Positions 11,471-21,894 of a stretch of 64,000 bases of DNA are shown here, in pieces. Origin of the DNA: Usnea hakonensis (taxonomy: Eukaryota; Ascomycota; Lecanoromycetes; Lecanorales; Parmeliaceae). Location: the NCBI GenBank assembly GCA_013423325.1, contig BLJB01000177.1, positions 186,001 through 250,000 on the forward strand. The letters are read 5' to 3'. The notes below the pieces were generated by a model. The model worked only from the letters and a program-made list of their open reading frames with translations, was not told the origin of the DNA and searched no databases. The position numbers were made by a program, and so were the translations under genes. Position 1 is the stretch's first letter, and every line of letters starts with the position of its first letter.

Positions 11471-13915
11471 ATGACGGGATACGGAGCACCATTTGGGCGT
11501 GGGGGGGGGAATGGGGGAGCGCGGGGGTATTTCGGGTCGGATGGGGGCCGTAAAGACAGTTTTGGATATCGTTTTGGGGGTGAAGGGGGGAATAGTTACG
11601 GTGCGGAGCCGAGGGGGCAAGATTGGTATGGCCTAGAGCGTAGGGAGGAACGTAGCTATGGTGGAAGACCCGACAGAGAGTATGAGTCCGGCATAGGCCG
11701 TCAAAGGGAGATGGGATATCCGAGCGGTTACAGACGAGCTGAGTACCCATCAATGTATAGTGGAGAGGATGTTCATTACCATCCGGCTCCGGCTCGTGAG
11801 AGGGCATATGATTACCCATCGGGGTATAGAGAGCAAGTGGACTACTCTCCGAGGGTAGATGACCGTGGACACCGTGGACCATGGCGCGGTAGTGAGATTG
11901 GGTATGTTGTTCTTTTCCACACGTGCTTTGAGGTCCATAATCGAGTTTTGGGCTTGTTGCGTTGACTGCATGTCTGAAAACAATTCCAAATCAGCTTCAA
12001 AACTAACTTTTAGTTTAGGAACGATTGGGGAGCCATCCCATACAATGACGAGCGAGACCGCGATGGTGGTTGTCGGTCGAGTCGTGAAATAGGACCACGA
12101 TATAATGATCGAGGTCGTCAATATAAGGGCGATCGTGGCCTCGACTCACGGGATTCACGGGAGCGAGGTGCCGGATATGATCGTTATGAGCAGAGGCCTT
12201 CTCGCCGAAGTCGTTCGCCTCGGACTAGTCCACGCCGCAACAACGGTCCACCTCGCAGAGAACGCTCCCGGCCCGTCCAGGTGCACCGCATGGGTCCACG
12301 CAAGGACAGAGAGGACAAGGTTGGCAATCTGAATGCGGCTCAAAGTAAGACGAATGCCGCGGTGAGGATCATCATTGGCCATTGGCTCGAGGAGCAGCTT
12401 GAAGGATATCAGTCCGTCACGCCTCCAAAGAATTGGCATATCCATCCATCGGTCACAAGAGGATACATGGCAGAGCACCAACTTCCGGTAGACGAAAAAG
12501 TTATATATGATATGAAGGATGCTGGCCAGTCTACCGCACAGTACCTACACAAGAGTTGGCAGAGGTCTAAAAAAGCTGTACACGATCACTGGACGCAGTT
12601 CGGGGGTGTGAGGGCACCGCCTCTCGACTTCTTTCTTCAAGGCCCCGATGAAGAACTAGAGGACCATAGGCCGACGAGTCCAACGAAGGCAACGACGCCA
12701 AAGGCGATCCCAAATCCAATTCCGCTGTGGTTAGTGGCAGAAGGGTTAGGGCCGCAAGAGATGGTAGTAGTCGGTGATGGTGATGGTGATAGTGATAATC
12801 ATGACACCGGACGGAAGGAAGAAGATCGGTGTGCAGAGCCACGTGCAGAGGCTGAGGATATCAGTCAAGATGATGACCAAAGTCAGGAAGGTCAGGAACG
12901 CTCGAACGGTGATGGAATACAAGACGGGAACGACGAGGAAAGTGAAGATGAGCCATTTTCAAAGGATATGTGGCCAGATTCCGACAATGATATCCACCAG
13001 CAAGACCAAAATGGCGGCGAACGTGATAGCGAGGATAACAATGTGGATGAGAGTGCTAAAGGTCATCTTCATAAACAGTATCATGCAGGAAGGACAGCGT
13101 GGCCCGAATACCATACTTGCCAACGATTAGGTCTGCCATTGTCGGATGGCGCAAGTGGAAAAAGGACCAACTTCGATCGGGCCCAGCTACGGGCGATCAT
13201 AGACAAATGGAAGGCGAACGAAGGAACGTCTCCTGGAATTTTCAACAATCTGTTCGTCCATGAGGACGTACCTTCACTGCTGATGGTGTGCACTCGATTC
13301 AGCAGCACCCATTACGATCAGGCCAAGGTAGCCCGAGATGAGTTACACCCGGTGACTAAGAATGTCATACTACGGGATTTGCTGCCACAGCTGCAGCATT
13401 GCCGAGTAGTCGACATTATCGGCGTGAAGTTGCAGTTGACGCGACAATGGTGTTTCACGGGTAGTAAAGAGAAGCAGAATCTTGCCAGGTTGGCAAAATG
13501 GGATGCAAATAAAAATCCCTTCGCACTTGGGAATATCCGTTTCATAGAAGCTATCCGCGAACATGCGGAGACGGGTAGCCGAAGGGTCTATATTGCTTTG
13601 AATGGTGGTGACGGATGGTCATCTGTCATGAGCGAATGGGAAGCACTAATCCGGAAATTCCCGGAAATCACGTTCGTTCTGATATTTGGCGTGAGGCCCA
13701 GAAATATCGATTTCGATCGGACAGGATGGAGTCCTCTTCTTGAAGGTAGAGTTTGGGGCTTTTTTGAGCTGGCCAAAATGGTGCGAGTTCACTACAAAGA
13801 AGAAGTTGACGAGATGTATAGGCTCATGGTTGAAGATATGATTGATGACGGCACACGGCGGAAAGAAGGAGAGCCGCTGAAAAAGAGGGGCAGGAACGCG
13901 ATGCCGAAGACATGA
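11471..13915 (+). CDS. 775-aa RGG/RS-rich protein of unknown function
   Basis: Two exons (11471-11901, 12019-13915) with one 117-bp intron; the phases agree. The ATG lies directly after a probable 5'-UTR intron acceptor. Residues 1-240 are disordered and rich in Gly, Arg, Tyr and Ser, with RGG and then RS features (RPSRRSRSPRTSPRR). Such regions usually bind RNA or drive condensation. A folded block follows (about 250-350, around PPKNWHIHPSVTRGYMAEH), then an acidic linker rich in Asp, Glu and Gln. A second folded block runs from about 430 to the end and contains VYIALNGGDGWSSVMSEWE and GRVWGFFELAKMVRVHY. I recognise no catalytic motif. A nuclear RNA-related role is inferred from composition only. 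It borders the repeat island and may be lineage-restricted. Confidence 0.65.
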
Positions 13916-13986
13916 AGTATACGACTGCCCAAAGTTTGTGCGACAGGTGTATGGACTTCCAGTCTATCGAACATGGATTAGTCTAT

Positions 13987-14131
13987 GTGACAGGTCTACG
14001 GACTGTAAAATCTGTGTGACAAGTCTCCGGACTGTACCTTGTGACGGGTCTGCGGACTGCCAGTCTAGTGGTCTTCGTGACAAGTCTCCGGACTGTACCT
14101 ATGTGATCTACGTGATAGATCCGCGGACTGT
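13987..14131 (+). repeat. Degenerate 20-bp repeat cluster 3' of the 775-aa gene
   Basis: Five copies of GTGACARGTCTCCGGACTGT-like units start at 13987, 14016, 14041, 14077 and 14112. A weaker one lies near 13929. Spacing is irregular (25-36 bp). The array probably sits in the 3' UTR or immediate 3' flank. Confidence 0.75.
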
Positions 14132-14891
14132 CAGTCTACTAACCTCCGACTAGCATGTTAACACTCAATTGCGGCGCTCGGAATGCTCATTCGACCTTGA
14201 ATCAAAGTCACCCGCTTCCTCATCACCGGAATTAGCCCGTTAGCCGCACCTAGCACTGCTAGCACTGCCACAATCTAGCAGCCACACACCGGATCCAAGT
14301 CTACCTCGAAGTTCAACGACCTACACATCAGATCAAGGGCCACGGAGAAATACCAACGACTCATAAGAGCTACAGACACGCCCTAACAGTGAACACAGTC
14401 GACTTATGGCCACAAAATGTATGCGGGAACCTTAAAATTGCAACATAAGAATGCTGATATATCGACCAGATAACCAAGTTCAAAGAATCTACGACTACCC
14501 TCCATCTGACACCTCAACTTAACACCTATATCAATTTTCTCCACCCCGAAGTGCTATCATTATTCTTCCCAGGCATCCTGCTGTCCTATCGCTAGCCCTT
14601 CCCATTCGGCCTGTCGCTGTAAATATCAAATTCCGTTGCCTTTGTTAGTATTCACGGAGATCACCTCAGCTCAACTACACCCTATACCTCCCCAAATTGA
14701 AGTCTTCCTCATTGACCACGAAACCCCCACCCCCCACTCTGGCCATAAAGGATTCATTCAATTAAATCCACACCTACGAATTCTACACCGACACACCTTA
14801 CGCCATTTCAACCCGTCAGGATAATCAGGAAAGGACATCGATCCAATACAGCATTCTATAGACCCTCTAAGAGATTCCATATCGACCATCT
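14132..14891. other. Intergenic between two convergent frames
   Basis: No supported gene. A 9-bp tandem duplication CTAGCACTG occurs at 14250-14267. The rest is A/C-rich on the plus strand without coding character. Confidence 0.4.
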
Positions 14892-15389
14892 TCAAGCGCT
14901 TACTGTTTTCCCGGGTCCCGGGTACCTTCTGTACGAAGGTTTATGAAGCGTCCCGTCGTCCGAATCGTCCCTCTTACTGCGGCGCTGCCTTAAGTGGTGG
15001 GAACGATAGCGGTGATGTTTTAGTTGTCTTCTGAGACGGGCATTCTCGGCCTCCAGCATGGCCTGGCTTGGAGGCGATGTTTCAGGGATTACACGACGAG
15101 AAGGAGGTGGGGTATCCGATATGTAGTCCGGATTGGCTGCGCGAGAGGTGTCATCGACGGTATGAGATTCTTCGTCGACATACACGTATCCTCGTGCTTT
15201 GCGATTGGTGCGAGGAGGCTTGCTGACACGATTGGCAGTATTGGTCCTACCGGCCTTGTTGGCCGTGCTTGACTGGCCGCGTCTCCTGGCCTGACTCGCC
15301 TTCCTTGCGGCAGCGGTCTTACTTGTCCCAGTGGATTTGGCGGCAGCGGGGGCAGCGGATGATGCAGTGGCACGAGTTCCTACGGCCAT
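14892..15389 (-). CDS. Basic low-complexity protein, unknown
   Basis: A single frame from the ATG at 15389 encodes 165 residues. The first 70 are Ala/Ser/Thr/Lys/Arg-rich (tail-like, DNA- or RNA-binding composition). The middle is acidic and Pro/Ser-rich. Near residue 125 a short heptad stretch, MLEAENARLRRQLKHH, looks like a leucine-zipper fragment. The C-terminus is Arg/His-rich. It lies at the left border of the repeat island, opposite a Gypsy gag relic. It may be an orphan gene or transposon-derived; I cannot tell which. The frame continues upstream of 15389 without support. Confidence 0.35.
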   Translation of the reverse strand: MAVGTRATASSAAPAAAKSTGTSKTAAARKASQARRRGQSSTANKAGRTNTANRVSKPPRTNRKARGYVYVDEESHTVDDTSRAANPDYISDTPPPSRRVIPETSPPSQAMLEAENARLRRQLKHHRYRSHHLRQRRSKRDDSDDGTLHKPSYRRYPGPGKTVSA

Positions 15390-15649
15390 AATGATATGGA
15401 TAGGTGATGATATGGACGGCAAGTGCTTGTAGAGGTGCTTCAGAAGGCTAATGATATGCAGGAAGTCTACGAAGTAGATGACTCGGTGGTTCATAAAACA
15501 ATGCAATGCGATGCAATGAAGGAGATTCCGAATGAGAAGAATCGACTGAAGAGCTATTGCAGTGTAAGAAAGCAGTATATATGCACTCCTGAAAGGACAC
15601 AGTCTCCTGAACTCCCATGCGATATCCATGCGATAGCCACCGAAACAAG

Positions 15650-15712
15650 AACGCGATATGCGATATCCGAAATCACTAACCCCCAGTCCTACTGTGGCGA
15701 ACGGTGACAAAT
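15650..15712 (+). repeat. Dispersed ~60-bp repeat, copy 1
   Basis: This stretch (GCGATATGCGATATCC, then CCCCCAGTCCTACTGTGG) matches the reverse complement of 29669-29731 with a few substitutions and a 6-bp expansion. It lies just before the gag relic and could be the end of a transposable element. Confidence 0.7.
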
Positions 15713-15714
15713 TA

Positions 15715-16530
15715 TGCCTCCATCGAGCCACTAAAACCGAGTCATGGTGCACCGCACTTCTCAAGCGATTCGGGCCTCGCCACACCGATCTCTTTACTCA
15801 GCTAGCTCAGCTAGGAGCGTGCCGCTACACTTATGTTTCGGAAGGATGCTGCCGGCTATGTCCAGGAAGTATTGCGTGTCACCAAGGGTCTTGACTGGAG
15901 CGATCACGTGAAATCTGGAATAAATACGACCTTTCACCATTTCGAATTTCGAATCAAGCCTGCAACAAACACTCGATTCACCGTCAGAGCTGAATAGCTT
16001 TATTGATAAAGTCCAGATATGTCCAGAAGGCTGGTTCGAGGCACTTGATAAGCGTTTCGGCCCGGTGCAATGCACTCAGCAATGCACTCAGCAAGCCGCT
16101 CTACAGGCATGGCAATCTACTCCGCCTACTCTGCAAGAGACAAAGAAAGAGGAGGCGAAACAGCCACTGCCGCAGCCGCAGGCAAATGACGAAGAAGATG
16201 CGGAGATCATTGCGGAGAAGCAAGAGCAAGAGCCATTGCAGAAGCCACGTTACGAGGCCACTATAAAGGATTTTTCAGAGAGCACCGAGAACGACGGCAA
16301 CAGCATAGCTGCAAGCAAGAGCATCCTCTCTACGAAAGCACGCCTATGCGCTGCACCAGCTTCCGGAGACCCAACTGCATGCCTCAGCAAGCTCAGCAAG
16401 GCTCCTTTTTCCGCCTACCAGCATGCCACCTTTCTAACCTCCTTCCTCACCTCCGTTTTCGTCTCCTTTTCGGCCTCCCAAATCAGCTACATTAAATACA
16501 CGGAAGGCACGGAGGCCTCAGGCGAAGGAT
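15715..16530 (+). mobile_element. Ty3/Gypsy gag relic (capsid fragment)
   Basis: No intact gene remains, but three frames taken in turn read like a fungal Gypsy capsid. Near 15725 there is SWCTALLKRFGPRHTDLF; near 15835 RKDAAGYVQEVLRVTKGLDW and TTFHHFEFRI; near 15990 DSPSELNSFIDKVQ and GWFEALDKRFGP. The order (W..L..RFGP, YVQEVL, amphipathic helices) is that of a Gag capsid. Frames change between blocks, and in-frame stops and tandem duplications occur (CTCAGCTAG twice at 15797-15814; a 12-bp unit near 16066-16090; CTCAGCAAG at 16383-16400). A Gln/Glu-rich frame continues to 16530. No LTRs were identified by eye. Confidence 0.6.
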
Positions 16531-19136
16531 GAATCAATGCAGGAGGAAGGCAATGAGAATGGTCAGTGCACTAACACAGGCATTGAATGAGGATGATACC
16601 GGGCGGGCATTGGTGGAAGCACTGTTATTGGTCAAGAAGTCAGCGCTACCAAAGCAGTTTCGATTCGGTAATACCTCTGACAATACGCCATTCGCATTGC
16701 TTTCATGGATTTGGATCACATGGATCCGTGCATCATTCGATAATTTGCGGTCGGAGAGTGCAGCACAAAAAACACTTGTTTCCAGCGGTTTTCTCTCAAT
16801 CAGGCCCACACCACTACCCCTACAGCCTAATAAGGCACAGCACTACCAACACCTCGCTGTCGCACCCTCGCTGTCGCAATTGGCCATGTGGGCACGGCCT
16901 TTTTCTCTTTTTGTGGGCATTTATTACAGGATTCCTCCACAGGGATCCATGGAGCCGTTCCATGGTCTTGTGGTTATGTCCTCTCCTTGCCTGGCTTGCC
17001 TGGCAACGCGAATCCAACGTCATAGATACCTCGGGCGTTAATGGCTACAGTCTCCAAAATCTCCAGCATGACAAGAACTATTGGTCACACAGATCTCACT
17101 CCGAATGATCAGTAGACTTCGATACCTTCAGCATGTTGCCAAGCACGTCTTGTATCCGAGTGGCTCCCTCTCCATCCATTCTGGAAACACATATATTCAC
17201 ACCCCACTACCACGGCTACCGAAACTAGTAAAAGAAGATACACAGCCCGCGCGATGTGTTCCGCTGGAAAACCTGCCATGTCTCTCATTCTCTATATCCA
17301 ATAAATCAAACACTCACCCGGAAATGTTTCCCTTCATTCAAGACCAATATGTTAGTCAATCAACAACAAATCCTCTTCGTTCAACCATCCACCCGCTGAT
17401 AATAAGCTAGATAAGTCATACTTACACAATTTGTTACATCCGCTCGCACAGTCTCACGTAGGCGTTAGGAAAACAGGCGACTTGTCCTAAGGTCAGAAAA
17501 TACTAGAGCAGGTGTGTCTGAAGGAAAGGCTTGGTCGTAATGGTGCCCAACGTGCGTAACCTAACCGCTGATCTGAAGCCGGGAGCGGGATAAGATGGAA
17601 TGAGAACTTGTTCCATAGTGAGTGGACGAGGAATTAGGCGTTGAGCCTATCTCGCCCAACGCCGGCATCAGTATTTTGGATGCGAACCTCTCGCTACGAC
17701 CTCTGGAAGCTCTGTAAGGCTACACAGCGATCACAGCAACGAAGGATTCGGCCCACCTTGAGAGAAGAGAACAACACGTCCCATGACCATACCAGCAGTG
17801 CCAGTGCCAGTGCTCCCAATGCTGCTGTATGCGAAAGGTCTGTCTGAGGACCCATCGAGGCGCAGCAATGCGCTGTCAATTGTTTTGAACTTTAGTACTG
17901 ACGCCATTCTTCTATTTATAGTACGCATAATTGAGGGTCCCCTTGCGACGTTTCAAATGCTATCAAATGCCGCGGCCAATCGCGAAAAGTGACGTTGTTA
18001 TGTACGTTATGTATAGTAATTGCAGTCTCAACCCGCAAAGACAGTGGCAAGATTATAGGGTATCTATAACTAATTGGGATAATCAACATAGAAGCCACAG
18101 TAGCGCTGATAATAGACTCCAGATTGTGTTTTCACCTTCTCGCCTACCTTATATACGCCGCGCATCACTCAAATGAAGTACTCGCCGACCATACCCTCCA
18201 TTATTCCGAGGAGGTTATAATTAATACATACTCGCCGCCTTACCACTCGACAACAAGTAAGATCTATATGCAAAAGTGTCGAATCTCAGAGTATCCGGAT
18301 GATTAGGTGCGTCAGGTGTATGACGGTTTGATTGAATGGACTGCTGTTGGAGATGGGGATTCAGGGTCAATCATCTGATTGGTGTCATCGCCATCATGCA
18401 ATCCCGCAATTACACATTGCGACTCGCCAGGCAAACCATCTAGCTACATCATTCTCTCTCGTCTATAAAGTATCAGTAGATCGGGGTTTAAACATCGAAT
18501 AAGTACTTGATGATGATGATGATGATGATGTCAATTGTACCGCTCCACTAGTGTAGTGTGTAACGCATACTAGTGGTACAGGCAGCAAAGGCCAAGAGCA
18601 GTGTACCACTCACCCCTAACTAGGTTTTAACTACATATATCGTCATCAAGTAAGAACCTCCCGTAGCCGTATTCACCATAGATAGCACGTCCGCTGTTGC
18701 TCACGGACGCGTACAAATTTTTGGCTATCTGTGCCCGAGGGAAAACGTTTCAAAAAACCCTCGAGAGCCTGGGGTACTCTAGATATAGAGACATTCGAGG
18801 GAGACAGACTATCGGCATTATATGCTATGGGAGCAATGGTGCAAGTAATGATATTGTATTGGTAATATAATGGATGTCAAATCCAAGTCTTCCGGAAGAC
18901 CCTTCCTCCGGTGCCGGCAATAAGTGCCTTAGCAATACCATGCCCGCAACAATGCCCACAACAACAAATAAGTCAGCGACCTCGCTGTAAGCAGTCATAG
19001 TATGCAGCAAAACGCTCTAAGCAATAGTAACATCCTTCCTTTCCTTCCGTCCTTTCTACTGTGCTTCGGGAGCTTGTAATTCTGTCAGGATGTATGCCTG
19101 CGTAGTTACTTGCTGCCTGGCCAGCGAAGCTGGCTA
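16531..19136. other. Repeat-island DNA without a recognisable gene
   Basis: Short frames only; none resembles a known family. It contains a 9-bp duplication CTTGCCTGG (16986-17003), a GTGCCA-type hexamer run near 17800, a GAT microsatellite (18509-18530) and a short inverted repeat with GTACC...ACTAGT arms near 18538-18582. It is probably decayed transposon DNA. Confidence 0.4.
18509..18530. repeat. GAT trinucleotide microsatellite
   Basis: About seven uninterrupted GAT units in non-coding repeat-island DNA. Confidence 0.9.
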
Positions 19137-19591
19137 TCATGGCGGTGGCATGATCTGCTGGGGAACTGCGGGGTCAGGTGCGTCAGGAGTATTCGCGATA
19201 GCCTTCATGGTAGGCTTCCGCAGACGGGTTGATTGACGGACGGGAGGTGGTAAGTACTGCTGAGAAGGTGGCAACGATTGACGAGGTGGTTGTGATTGCC
19301 GAGCAGGCACGGGTTGACGATAAGGTGGTAGGAATGGAACAGAAGCTTTCGGCGGCAGCGGTTGTTGACGCGGTAGAACTTGACGTGGTACCGGCTGCTC
19401 CTTCGTGGGTGAAGCCTCTGGCGGCGTCACATCTTGACGACCTTGACGACCCGGTAACCTCGGTGGCAGCAGCTTCAGCGTAGTACCGAATACCGAATGT
19501 ACCGAACTTCTTTTCCTGAGGCTTGTGACAGGCTTCATACTCCTTGATAAGATCTCTCGCATCTTCCAAGTAGGTATCCTCATACAAGACA

Positions 19592-20275
19592 TTATGCTCG
19601 CTGCCGTACCAGCTTCGGCGTAAGATCTGTCTTACGCCGCTGCAAAGCCTGTGCTCGTTGTGTATACTTAGTGATGGATGATCTCAGCCATCCCGTTAAT
19701 CCAAGTAAGATTTCGATGTCGCGGGGGCTCTGTGTAAATTTGAGTGCCTTGATTGCTACAATTTTCTCTTCAGAAGTCGAGAGACTGAGCGAGTCTACGT
19801 GTGACCCGAGTAAGATGACGGAGGAATATCTAAGGAAAGACTTCTCCGGACTAAGGCTGATGCGCTTCAGTCGGAAGAGGTTAAAGATCGTCCGCAGATA
19901 CTCAAGATGCTCTGCCAGAGTCCCGGAAAAGATGATAATATTATCGACATATGCCTTGGCAGAGTCCTGGTACGGCCGTAGCATCTTATCTGTTTGACGC
20001 TGGACGTATGACGGCGATCCCTTATAACCTATCAGAGCAACGTTGGATTGTTCTTGGCCTCGGTGAGCTCGGTAAGACACGATAGTCAACTTATTCCGGT
20101 CAGAAATTCTGACGCGGAATTGATGGAAGTAGTCTCTAGCGTGTATAACGGCAATGTACCGATATCCTGCAACTCGTGTTATAACGGCAGCTTGGAGAGC
20201 TTGGAGAGGCATGGGGTAACTGTCGGACTTGTCGGACTCTGTGATTTTGTTGAGACCTCTAACATCAATTACCAC
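19592..20275 (-). pseudogene. Gypsy reverse transcriptase domain (isolated fragment)
   Basis: A 227-residue open frame carries clear Ty3/Gypsy RT blocks: VIDVRGLNKIT, DYFHQFRVRISDR, IGYKGSPSYVQRQTDKMLRP, AYVDNIIIFS, LSPEKSFL and LLGLTGWLR. The catalytic motif reads YVDN where the family has Y(V/I)DD, so the second aspartate is lost and the enzyme is predicted inactive. SDKSDS, ALQALQ and YRAHRG insertions correspond to 9-bp tandem duplications in the DNA (for example TGTCGGACT twice at 20221-20238). Confidence 0.85.
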
Positions 20276-20665
20276 CCGACCTTTTCTTCCCGAGCTTCCC
20301 GTCTCGCCAAACCATAAAGCAGAGGTAGCTATAAGGGGTTGGCTGAGAACACCAAATCATCTTGCCTTGCGCATGCATCTTATTGAATGTGTCGTCAATG
20401 ATTTCCTCGTCACGCTGACTTGCGGAGTAGACTCGAGCAGGTTTCGGGACCATACTATACCGGGTTTGAGCACGATAGGCATCCATTCCTCCTCGGGCTC
20501 CTCGATTATATCGACTATCGTTCCCTGGTCAGTCCATATTTCTGGAAAGTCATTCGCTACAGTAGCTATAGCCGTAGCTACTTCGGGAGTTCCGTAAACC
20601 GTGATTCCGTTCGGAAGAACACGCTCAAGTGACGGGTCGATCGTGGCAGGGGTTGCTGCAGGCTT

Positions 20666-21490
20666 CTATGAATCGATGGAAGCGGTCGCAGGCGATGAAG
20701 GCTGTGTTAAGGCAGCATATGCGGCTGCGGCAACTGTTAGCCCCTTGGCAACGTAGGATTTCCATGATTTCCGTTTCCAGGCACTGGTATTGCCAGAAGC
20801 AAGGTAGGCATGTTCTGCCGTGACTATGTAGGCTCCCTCTTGCTCAAATTCCACGATCGATCCTAGCCTTGCCTTGCGAGGCAAGCGGACTGGCAAGTCG
20901 GTAGCATTGTGTACCAGCACGAAAGATATGCTTGAGTACACTAAATGTGCCGAAACTCCTCCTTCCGCATCGAGATCTTGGGTACATTCAGATTCGAATA
21001 GAAAGTCTCGGTCAGAGCGCATAGCTTTGTATGCCACAGGCACTCGCATGGTTGTCTTAGCTGATACGGTAGTAGTAGCTTTTGCCTTGCTGGTACGCTT
21101 GGCATGCGCCTGCCCACGGACATGGATACTAATTGGGATGGTGAGCTTTTCGCAAGCACCGATTTTTGCGGTGGCGGTATTGAAGTCAATTGCAATGCCT
21201 TGCGGTTCCAAATTGTCGGTTCCAATAAGCATGTTTGCCCTGAGTTCATCTACGACGTGGGCGTCCATAATGAAGGATCCTGTCGCAGTAGCACCAGGAA
21301 TGAACATCTCGATTTCCACATATTCGTCCGTCCTAGTAATCTTGTTTCCAACTCCACGAACTGGTATAGGCGCTGACATCCTCTTGGTGTCCGCGTCGGG
21401 CAAGACTTGCCTAAGGTAAGCTCGATCAATCAAAGTGACGGAGCATCCAGTGTCAAGATAGACTTCGGTAGCTTCGGTAGCTTCGGTAGT
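20666..21490 (-). pseudogene. Gypsy aspartic protease and linker fragment
   Basis: The frame contains EVYLDTGCSVTLIDRAYL, a retropepsin-type D-T/S-G active-site region, then MLIGTDNLEPQGIAID, the usual second conserved block (LIGND.L in relatives). The linker FVLVHNATDLPVRLPRKARLGS, which precedes RT in this Gypsy lineage, follows. Upstream of the active site the 9-bp unit CTTCGGTAG is present three times (21463-21489), adding EATEAT to the protein without breaking frame. No complete polyprotein surrounds it. Confidence 0.8.
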
Positions 21491-21894
21491 CTCGTTATAA
21501 GTGCATGGGTACTTCGTGCCCGACCACTAAACCTTGATAGTTGTATACTTCCAGCCACGGAAGCCAAATCTGGGTGGCTTGGATTTGTTCGGTAACACCT
21601 TGGATTTGATGATTGGCGAGGCAAAGTTTGAAGTCGAAGCACTTCTGGTGCTTTTGCTTCCGCTTCCGACATCTTGGGAAGTTGTCGCACTGCTGCTTCC
21701 AGCGTCGTCTGCCGGTGGCTTCCGCTAGCACTCGTTCTTCAGGTGCTGGAAAACCTTGTTTCTGGAAGGGAATGGCGTTCCGTTTGTGGCAATGATGATC
21801 TGTTAGCTTAGGTGCCTGCACAAAATTGACGTCTGATACTTCTTGTGATGGGTCTTGGTGGTCAGCGTGATTGTCGTCAATGTTTTCTTCTTGA

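Larger units (their letters stand above)
19137..21890 (-). mobile_element. Degenerate Ty3/Gypsy retrotransposon, copy B
   Basis: Reading leftward, the pieces run in pol order. A degenerate C2H2-like finger frame (PFPSRNKVFQHLKNEC, near 21760) is followed by the aspartic protease, the pre-RT segment near 20480-20300 (VYSASQRDEEIIDDTFNKMH) and reverse transcriptase 20275-19592. RNase H and integrase are missing. At about 19615 the frame jumps to a Pro/Gln-rich tail (VRQSTRLRKPTMKAI) like the C-terminal tail of such polyproteins. A hairpin, CGGCGTAAG/CTTACGCCG, marks the junction (19616-19639). Several insertions relative to the family are 9-bp tandem duplications. LTRs were not identified. Confidence 0.8.

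Noticed and set aside
10719..11882. A 387-codon minus-strand frame
   Set aside because: It runs through microsatellite tracts (Leu/Ser and Glu/Arg runs) and lies antisense to the spliced 775-aa gene; no domain and no splice logic.
13987..14131. CRISPR-like array
   Set aside because: The genome is fungal, spacing is irregular (5-16 bp between units) and the units are degenerate; this is a minisatellite or a cluster of binding sites.
14892..15785. Extension of the basic protein upstream of the ATG at 15389
   Set aside because: The extra N-terminal part has no ATG support, and its composition matches non-coding AT-rich DNA.
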